DNA of 33,103 nucleotides from Bacteroidota bacterium (GTDB lineage: Bacteria; Bacteroidota; Bacteroidia; Chitinophagales; Chitinophagaceae), in the NCBI GenBank assembly GCA_018266615.1, contig JAFEAB010000028.1:1-33103 (forward strand), given 5' to 3'. The notes below the pieces were generated by a model that saw nothing but the letters and a program-made list of their open reading frames with translations, was not told the origin of the DNA and did no database searches. The translations under genes and the position numbers were made by a program. This document shows positions 28,297-33,103 of the stretch, one piece after another; positions within the stretch are counted from its first letter, which is position 1, and each line of letters starts with the position of its first letter.

Positions 28297-29385
28297 CGGA
28301 AACCGTTTAACTTTATATGCCAACAAAGCCAATATTTGCAATTAAGTGTTATGGGCAGTCCGCAAACAATAACCCTTCTTGGATCTTCCATGATAAAAGC
28401 GCCTGCTAACGGTTATGTGTACATCTATGTGAGCAACGAAAGCCGCAACCCGGTATATATCGATAACTTCCAGGTGGTACATCAGCCGGGGAGGATAGTA
28501 GAGGAAACGCATTATTATCCGTTCGGGTTGGTGATGAGTGGCATCTCCTCGAAATCTTTAAACTTCGGTTCTCCAACTAATAAAATAAAATACAACGGCA
28601 AAGAAGAACAACGGCAGGAGTTCTCTGATGGTTCGGGTCTTGAATGGTTGGACTTTGGTGCAAGAATGTACGATAATCAAATTGGAAGATGGAATCAAAT
28701 AGACCCACTCTCTGAAAAGATGTGGAGATTTTCTCCGTATAATTATGCCTTTGATAATCCAATGAGGTTTATAGACCCTGATGGAATGGCTCCCACTGAT
28801 ATAATTGTTTTACTTCAGAAGCCAACGAAAGGTCATCAATCAGGGCATCAGGCAGTTTTAATTGGCGATGACAAAAATGGTTGGTACTTATATTCTAAGG
28901 ATGGAGCATTAAGTAGTAGCAGTGGTTCGAGTGGTGAAGGACATGCAACAATTGGTAAACGGTTTAATACAGTAGATGAGTTTGCTCAATCTTCATACAA
29001 TACTTTCAAAGCCGATTATGCTGATGGAAAGGATAAAGCAACATCAGAGAAAGACGGAGATGGAAATATTAGACAAAGATTTGACCAAGGGTATCGGATA
29101 AAAACAGATGAAGCTACCGATGAAAAAATGAAAACTGCGGCTGGTGAGGAGGCTTCAACAAATTATGTTTTGGGTAAACAAGATTGTACTCATGTTGCTA
29201 AGGAGGCATTGGATGCAGGCGGGTTGAAGAATGGGGAGAAATCAGATATTATAAGATATCAGGGTAAATCAGAGATTCCGTATAAGTCAACGGAGAATAA
29301 TTACTTCCCTGCAGCCAAGCAGTCGGCAACAGAAAAGAAAAACCCTGGTACACGTATTGATGAACAGTTAAAACTAAAGCAATGA
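28288..29385 (+). CDS. Orphan RHS C-terminal cassette with permuted papain-like toxin tip
   Basis: The frame is open from 28210, with no ATG before the core; the first usable codon is TTG 28288. It has no signal peptide or shell, so it is probably a silent donor for tip replacement. Counting from 28288 (365 aa), residues 7-166 are the RHS core end ([41 protein letters not shown]). Residues 167-365 form a new tip with H187 in [11 protein letters not shown] and C300 in [17 protein letters not shown]. This His-then-Cys order and the following helix fit a permuted NlpC/P60 or papain-like Cys peptidase. Upstream, LNILFFD and PS--KA match the active gene, so the homology extends about 30 codons before the core. 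Its stop overlaps the next ATG by 4 nt. Confidence 0.7.
   Translation: MLWRKPFNFICQQSQYLQLSVMGSPQTITLLGSSMIKAPANGYVYIYVSNESRNPVYIDNFQVVHQPGRIVEETHYYPFGLVMSGISSKSLNFGSPTNKIKYNGKEEQRQEFSDGSGLEWLDFGARMYDNQIGRWNQIDPLSEKMWRFSPYNYAFDNPMRFIDPDGMAPTDIIVLLQKPTKGHQSGHQAVLIGDDKNGWYLYSKDGALSSSSGSSGEGHATIGKRFNTVDEFAQSSYNTFKADYADGKDKATSEKDGDGNIRQRFDQGYRIKTDEATDEKMKTAAGEEASTNYVLGKQDCTHVAKEALDAGGLKNGEKSDIIRYQGKSEIPYKSTENNYFPAAKQSATEKKNPGTRIDEQLKLKQ
28306..28785 (+). repeat. 480-bp RHS core-end repeat, copy 2 (orphan cassette 1)
   Basis: This copy has the same length as copies 1 and 3 and nearly the same protein ([19 protein letters not shown] to IDPDG). By eye, most base differences from copy 1 fall at third codon positions. 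The sequence changes completely after DPDG. Confidence 0.85.
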
Positions 29386-29906
29386 GAAAAGTGAAACCTG
29401 TCATCTATACGATATTAGTAGCTTTTATTCTCTATACACTTTACAAGGTTGTATTGATTTATGTATTGAATGTATTATCATTGAAGAGTAGTTACATCTA
29501 TCATTCAAAATCTATCGAAATATCGAAAGGCAAAGGATTATATATTGCAACTTACCGATTAGATAAAAGTGCATACAAGATTATTGATACACTGATACCT
29601 AAAGTGATTTTTGTTGAAAAGGAAAAAGTTATTTACCCTCAATATTATTTTTATTGGGGAAAGTCAGAAATTGGTAATAGAGTTACAACGGATGGGACTG
29701 TTTTTTTAGAGTTAGCAAAATCTGGTAAGTATTATATTAGTTGTCCGTCATCTACCTTACCAAATGAAAAGGAGAATATTGATAACTATAGGAAGAATTT
29801 ATATTTTTTCTTTGAAGAAGTTCCTTCTGAAATCACATTTATTATTGATAGCATAGAGCCCAAGCCCCAAACTGATACGTTAACATTTAAAAAAGTAATG
29901 GAATAA
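29382..29906 (+). CDS. Membrane-anchored candidate immunity protein for orphan cassette 1
   Basis: The 174-aa product has one N-terminal membrane segment (about residues 8-30, [23 protein letters not shown]) after a basic MRKVK. The rest, about 140 residues, should therefore lie in the periplasm. That part is strand-rich ([32 protein letters not shown]), and no family was recognised. The ATGA overlap with the preceding cassette stop (29382-29385) indicates coupling. It would protect against the putative Cys-peptidase tip; the role is inferred from position and topology only. Confidence 0.55.
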   Translation: MRKVKPVIYTILVAFILYTLYKVVLIYVLNVLSLKSSYIYHSKSIEISKGKGLYIATYRLDKSAYKIIDTLIPKVIFVEKEKVIYPQYYFYWGKSEIGNRVTTDGTVFLELAKSGKYYISCPSSTLPNEKENIDNYRKNLYFFFEEVPSEITFIIDSIEPKPQTDTLTFKKVME

Positions 29907-29921
29907 GTAACAAAGCCGCAT

Positions 29922-29986
29922 CCCAGCTATCCGTAGATTGCCTGAAAATAAAAAAGTGCTGCTGTCCTGAGTTTGCAACTCAGGAC
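29922..29986 (+). repeat. 65-bp mosaic repeat ending in a 10-bp hairpin, copy 1
   Basis: It matches 32185-32249 at 60 of 65 bases. The end is a perfect hairpin, GTCCTGAGTT-TGC-AACTCAGGAC (29964-29986). Four of the five differences are two compensated base pairs in the stem. Confidence 0.8.
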
Positions 29987-29991
29987 AATAC

Positions 29992-30085
29992 CCATCTGAC
30001 GCAAGTCTTCCGCAGGATGACCGTATCCCCTACTGGCGAAAGTGTTCGGCTTTAGCCGGTCACTTGATGCCGGTTAGTCTTGCCC
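29992..30085 (+). repeat. 94-bp mosaic repeat (30-bp dispersed repeat plus REP-like block), copy 1
   Basis: It starts with copy b of the 30-bp repeat (29992-30021) and continues through a GTTCGGCTTTAGCCGG block to GCCGGTTAGTCTTGCCC. It aligns without gaps to 32094-32187. CGGCTTTAGCCG can form a small hairpin. Confidence 0.75.
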
Positions 30086-30161
30086 TGATTGCATCGGGTA
30101 TTTGAAAAACAAAAGATGAGTATATTTTCTACTGACGCAGAAATGCAGCCCGGGCTCTTGT

Positions 30162-31394
30162 GTGATGACGTATCTGTACCGTTATAATTCAACTGCCGAT
30201 GCAGGCAATTTCACCTGCATCACAAATTTAATTGTTTTATTTTTTGATGCCTGTGCGCTGTGGCGGAAACAGTTTAACTTTATATGCCAACAAAGCCAAT
30301 ATTTGCAATTAAGTGTTATGGGCAGTCCGCAAACTATAACCCTTCTTGGATCTTCCATGATAAAAGCCCCTGCTAACGGTTATGTGTATATTTATGTAAG
30401 CAACGAGAGCCGCAACCCGGTATATATCGATAACTTCCAGGTGCTGCATCAGCCGGGGAGGATTGTGGAGGAAACGCATTATTATCCATTCGGGTTGGTT
30501 ATGAGTGGGATATCCTCAAAGAGTGCAGGTTCTCTTACAAACAAATTTAAATACAACGGTAAGGAAGAGCAAAGGCAGGAGTTTAGCAATGGCAGCGGAC
30601 TTGAATGGTTGGATTATGGGGCGAGAATGTATGATAATCAAATTGGGAGGTGGATGAGTGTTGACCCAGTCGCTGACAAACCGCACAACATAGGCATTTC
30701 ACCATATTGCTTTGTAGCAAACAATCCGATTTATTATGTTGACCCTGACGGACAGGACAGAATTGAGCATATTAGAACAATTGGGAAAGACGGGACAGTT
30801 TTAATAAAGACCGTAACTACTAAAGGTTTGTATAAATCTGCTTGGAATAATACTTACTATGGGGCCGGATATGCAACAAAGAACGATTATGAAGTATACA
30901 CAACACACGACCTTAGAAAAGGCAAAGATGTCGTTACAACCTCAACGAATATCCTTTATGGCTCAGACCATGCGACAGAAATTGGCTTTGGGACTTATTT
31001 AAAAATTAAAGTCACGGGCAGCGATGCTGATATCATTCCTAAGTTACCCCAATTTATGGTTTTTGGTTCAAATTCGGAAGACCCTGGATGGGGAACTAAG
31101 GCAGACCCCAATAGACCTATTACTGTAATTGATTTTGCAGCTTTTGAGTCTATAATGAGTTTAGTTATGGTTGGTATGAAGGTTCCAGATTTAAAAGGGG
31201 CTGACCCTAAAAAAATCCCTGAACTTGTTGACAAATGGAGGAAGGAAGAAATACGCAAAAAACAGAATGAAGTTGAACAATGTGAAAGTTGCAAGGCATT
31301 TAAAAAGGATGGTAAAGAATACGACACAACAGGAAAAGGTACAAATCCTTCTGATATTAAAAAAGTTCCTTTGAAAGAATTTCACAAAGAATGA
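30162..31394 (+). CDS. Orphan RHS C-terminal cassette with unrecognised toxin tip
   Basis: The 410-codon frame begins at GTG 30162 (ATG 30165 also possible), but the first 37 residues come from spacer DNA and contain no signal peptide, so this is probably a silent donor cassette. Residues 38-197 are the RHS core end ([46 protein letters not shown]). Residues 198-410 form a tip that I cannot place in a family. It starts [20 protein letters not shown], has strand-rich sequence ([21 protein letters not shown]), and ends with a Lys/Glu-rich helix and a CESC pair ([21 protein letters not shown]). Its stop overlaps the following lipoprotein ATG by 4 nt. The core differs slightly from the others (KSAGSLTNK in place of [11 protein letters not shown]). 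Confidence 0.7.
   Translation: MMTYLYRYNSTADAGNFTCITNLIVLFFDACALWRKQFNFICQQSQYLQLSVMGSPQTITLLGSSMIKAPANGYVYIYVSNESRNPVYIDNFQVLHQPGRIVEETHYYPFGLVMSGISSKSAGSLTNKFKYNGKEEQRQEFSNGSGLEWLDYGARMYDNQIGRWMSVDPVADKPHNIGISPYCFVANNPIYYVDPDGQDRIEHIRTIGKDGTVLIKTVTTKGLYKSAWNNTYYGAGYATKNDYEVYTTHDLRKGKDVVTTSTNILYGSDHATEIGFGTYLKIKVTGSDADIIPKLPQFMVFGSNSEDPGWGTKADPNRPITVIDFAAFESIMSLVMVGMKVPDLKGADPKKIPELVDKWRKEEIRKKQNEVEQCESCKAFKKDGKEYDTTGKGTNPSDIKKVPLKEFHKE
30273..30752 (+). repeat. 480-bp RHS core-end repeat, copy 3 (orphan cassette 2)
   Basis: Copy 3 is 480 bp like the others, although it has a two-codon deletion near GISSKS and a two-codon gain near [11 protein letters not shown]. Similarity stops after DPDG. 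Confidence 0.85.
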
Positions 31395-32092
31395 GAAAAA
31401 AATATCTGATAGCGATTTCTTTTTTTGCCGTATTACTTGCCTCTTGTGCAGAGAAAGAAAAATATACAAAGAAACCTTTTTATGATTTACATAAGAAGCA
31501 TATAGGTGACAGTATTTTTTTGAATGACGATATTAAGAAAATTATTTTTATTGATACTTCTTATGAAATTGATAGTATTGTTTTTAGTTGGTACAGCAAA
31601 GTACATGGTAATTTAAAATCTGCCGAAACGTTTAAAGGAGGAAAGAATGTATTTGAAAATATAGAGTATCATGAGAACGGCAACATTAAAAAGTATTTGT
31701 TTGTTGATGAGGACAATCCCAATTATTATTATGAGCGCCTTTATCATGAAAATGGAACTTTGCTAAAAATTACTGGCTATTTGTTTTTTCAAGGCTTCAT
31801 TGTAGATACAACTTCAAAAAGCCTGGATATAAAAAAAGGTACAACAATAAATTACAGAATTTACTATCCAAATCCGCCAGATTGTATTAGTCGCATCTAT
31901 ATTAAAAATGATGATGGAAGTATTTATGATGTGTTTAAAAAAAGCTCATTTTTGAATTTTATGCAAACAACTTATCAGGATAATAATATTGTAGGGACTT
32001 ATAAAGTGAATATTATGTTTGAGCAAAGAGATAAAAGCATGGATACTACTTTTCTGTATAATAGGGCAATAATTTATAAGGTTGTACAATAG
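31391..32092 (+). CDS. Lipoprotein with YwqK/MORN-like repeats, candidate immunity protein
   Basis: The 233-aa product has a lipobox LASC (lipidated C19), so it is exported and anchored. Two short repeats ([13 protein letters not shown] and [13 protein letters not shown]) resemble the YHENG-type strand repeats of YwqK-family antitoxin/MORN-like proteins, which occur among immunity proteins. The rest is beta-rich with an isolated PPDC segment. The ATG overlaps the cassette stop by 4 nt. By position it is the immunity partner of the unrecognised tip; the family is only suggested by the repeats. Confidence 0.6.
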   Translation: MRKKYLIAISFFAVLLASCAEKEKYTKKPFYDLHKKHIGDSIFLNDDIKKIIFIDTSYEIDSIVFSWYSKVHGNLKSAETFKGGKNVFENIEYHENGNIKKYLFVDEDNPNYYYERLYHENGTLLKITGYLFFQGFIVDTTSKSLDIKKGTTINYRIYYPNPPDCISRIYIKNDDGSIYDVFKKSSFLNFMQTTYQDNNIVGTYKVNIMFEQRDKSMDTTFLYNRAIIYKVVQ

Positions 32093-32093
32093 C

Positions 32094-32187
32094 CAATCTG
32101 GTGCAAGTCTTCAGCAGGATGACCGTGCCCCCTACTGGCGATAATGTTCGGCTTTAGCCGGTCACTTGATGCCGGTTAGTCTTGCCC
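32094..32187 (+). repeat. 94-bp mosaic repeat, copy 2
   Basis: It matches 29992-30085 with scattered substitutions and includes copy c of the 30-bp repeat (32094-32123). Here it precedes and overlaps by 3 nt the 65-bp repeat, the reverse of the order in the first spacer. Confidence 0.75.
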
Positions 32188-32249
32188 AGCTATCCGTAGA
32201 TTGCCTGAAAATAAAAAAGTGCTACTGTCCGTAGTTTGCAACTACGGAC
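32185..32249 (+). repeat. 65-bp mosaic repeat ending in a 10-bp hairpin, copy 2
   Basis: It ends in GTCCGTAGTT-TGC-AACTACGGAC (32227-32249), a perfect stem. Compared with copy 1, two base pairs are changed on both arms. Confidence 0.8.
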
Positions 32250-32271
32250 TTGCATGATTAAGAGAGAATAG

Positions 32272-32424
32272 ATAAGTGTTCCAAAATTGTTGCCGGTAGA
32301 AGTTGAATGGAGTTATTCCGATGAAAGGCTGCCGGATGGGAAGCGGCACCACAGGTATAGCGAACAGCCGGAAGTGAAGCTGAAAAAAGTAAATATGCTG
32401 ACAGCCCATAAAAAAAATAAATGA
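32272..32424 (+). pseudogene. Possible gene remnant (50-codon open frame without start)
   Basis: This is a frame with no start codon near its beginning, reading ISVPKLLPVEVEWSYSDERL and ending in AHKKNK before TGA. Its composition looks protein-like, but no family is recognised. It may be the leftover C-terminus of another exchanged module, or chance. Confidence 0.2.
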
Positions 32425-32477
32425 TAATAGCCCACTGCCCCGGTTCGTGTCTGCACGAACCGAAATCAGCAGACAAC

Positions 32478-32507
32478 CCATCTGGCGCAAGTCTTCCTCA
32501 GGATGCC
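32478..32507 (+). repeat. Dispersed 30-bp repeat, copy d
   Basis: CCATCTGGCGCAAGTCTTCC (second-last C at 32496) then TCAGGATGCC. It is closely related to copies a (28181), b (29992) and c (32094), and is the last copy before the right boundary repeat. Confidence 0.65.
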
Positions 32508-32613
32508 CGTGTCTTTTCAAGAAGGAAGTGATTGATCATTTGTGATGATGATCAAGTTTCTTTTTGTTTTGTGCGGCACGAACCACGGGCGAAGAGAAAT
32601 CGAAAAAAGGTTT

Positions 32614-32679
32614 AGGCCCTTTGCTGCCCCCGCCCCGGGGGTGAAAATAGTGCCAGAAAAAATTCAAACAAAGAAATTT
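32614..32679 (+). repeat. 66-bp boundary direct repeat, right copy
   Basis: It is identical to 18082-18147 except at three positions and has the same orientation. It is preceded by an A-rich GAAAAAAGG stretch, also similar at the left copy. It closes the island just before the 28-bp tandem array. Confidence 0.85.
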
Positions 32680-32745
32680 GACTGATGTATTTTTAGTTTT
32701 ACTTTATCCCACTTTAGTTTGAAGTAGAGTGGAGAATTTGTCATG

Positions 32746-33103
32746 GCCACGAATGCACGAATAATATTCAGTAGCCACGAATGCACAAATAATATCCATT
32801 AGCCACGAATGCACAAATAAAATGCATCAACCACGAATGCACGAATAAAACTCACCAGCCACGAATGCACGAATAAAACTCACCAGCCACGAATGCACAA
32901 ATAATATCCATTAGCCACGAATGCACAAATAAAATGCATCAACCACGAATGCACGAATAATATCCATTAGCCACGAATGCACAAATAAAATGCAGCAGCC
33001 ACGAATGCACGAATAATATGTATTGGCCACGAATGCACAAATAATATCCATTAGCCACGAATGCACAAATAATATCCATTAGCCACGAATGCACAAATAA
33101 TAT
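32746..33103 (+). repeat. 28-bp tandem repeat array (at least 12.8 units, runs off window)
   Basis: Twelve full 28-nt units and 22 nt of a thirteenth run head to tail to the window end. The core CCACGAATGCAC then A or G then AATA is constant in every unit; the last 9-10 nt vary among a few forms (TATCCATTA, AATGCATCA, AACTCACCA). Because 28 is not a multiple of 3 and stops occur, it is not a coding repeat. Confidence 0.95.

Larger units (their letters stand above)
29907..30161. other. Intermodule spacer made of repeats
   Basis: No gene is visible between the second immunity gene and the third cassette. The first 180 nt are the 65-bp and 94-bp mosaic repeats; the rest is unassigned. Beyond the spacer, inside the nominal start of the next cassette, an 8-bp inverted repeat (GATGCAGG/CCTGCATC, 30198-30205 with 30214-30221) precedes the core. 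Confidence 0.6.
32093..32745. other. Noncoding right edge of the toxin island
   Basis: After the last immunity gene there is no convincing gene. The stretch contains the 94-bp and 65-bp mosaic repeats, a possible gene remnant, copy d of the 30-bp repeat, and the right 66-bp boundary repeat (32614-32679), and it ends at the tandem array. The antisense frames here are shadows of these repeats. Confidence 0.6.

Noticed and set aside
28065..28391. Antisense gene, with similar antisense frames at 26474-26710 and 32242-32520
   Set aside because: The frames at 26474 and 28065 share sequence only because they are antisense shadows of the RHS core repeats; the frame at 32242 is antisense to noncoding repeats. 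None has independent support.
32746..33103. CRISPR array
   Set aside because: The repeats are strictly tandem with a 28-bp period and no unique spacers; the variable ends are a few recurring forms. No cas genes are present.

Overview
The window looks like chromosomal DNA of a Bacteroidota bacterium, probably near Chitinophagaceae. The reasons are TAnnTTTG-type -7 promoter elements in front of several genes, a BshC-type bacillithiol enzyme, 4-hydroxyphenylpyruvate dioxygenase of the Bacteroidota type, weak Shine-Dalgarno sequences, and Bacteroidota-style RHS proteins with Sec signal peptides. No rRNA, tRNA, transposase or CRISPR array was found.

Bases 1-17.9 kb are a densely packed housekeeping region. 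In order: fbp (minus, runs off the left edge), aspartokinase (plus), a YafK-type L,D-transpeptidase and hppD (both minus), purK (plus), a three-gene RND efflux operon (lipoprotein adaptor, inner-membrane pump, TolC-like channel; plus), purE (plus), bshC and rimO (both minus), and a plus-strand trio. The trio is a class I glutamine amidotransferase, an ATP-grasp-like protein and an alpha-helical protein. purK and purE catalyse consecutive steps of purine synthesis but are separated by the efflux operon.

Bases 18.1-32.7 kb form an accessory island bracketed by two nearly identical 66-bp direct repeats (63/66). It reads as a secreted RHS-type polymorphic toxin locus. First comes an outer-membrane beta-barrel protein. 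Its signal-peptide start and its body lie in different frames, joined at an 11-C homopolymer, and the tract as sequenced is in an OFF length. Next is a 1159-aa protein with an SpvB/TcB-like N-terminus and C-terminal YD repeats. Third is a 1450-aa signal-peptide-bearing RHS protein whose C-terminal tip is a metzincin-like zinc peptidase (HExxHxxGxxE plus a Met-turn-like GIM), followed by a 1-nt-overlapping lipoprotein that is the likely immunity protein. Downstream lie two orphan cassettes. Each has a 480-bp copy of the RHS core end, a different toxin tip (one a permuted papain-like Cys peptidase candidate, one unrecognised), and a 4-nt-overlapping envelope-anchored immunity candidate. The cassettes lack a signal peptide and shell, so they look like silent donors that could replace the active tip by recombination through the 480-bp core.

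Between the modules are short mosaic repeats, including a hairpin whose two copies differ by compensatory base-pair changes. The window ends in a 28-bp tandem repeat of at least 12.8 copies. All three immunity candidates are predicted to lie outside the cytoplasm, so the toxins are inferred to act in the periplasm or cell envelope of competitors. No searches were run: functional calls rest on recognised motifs, and the mechanism of the toxin island is inference.
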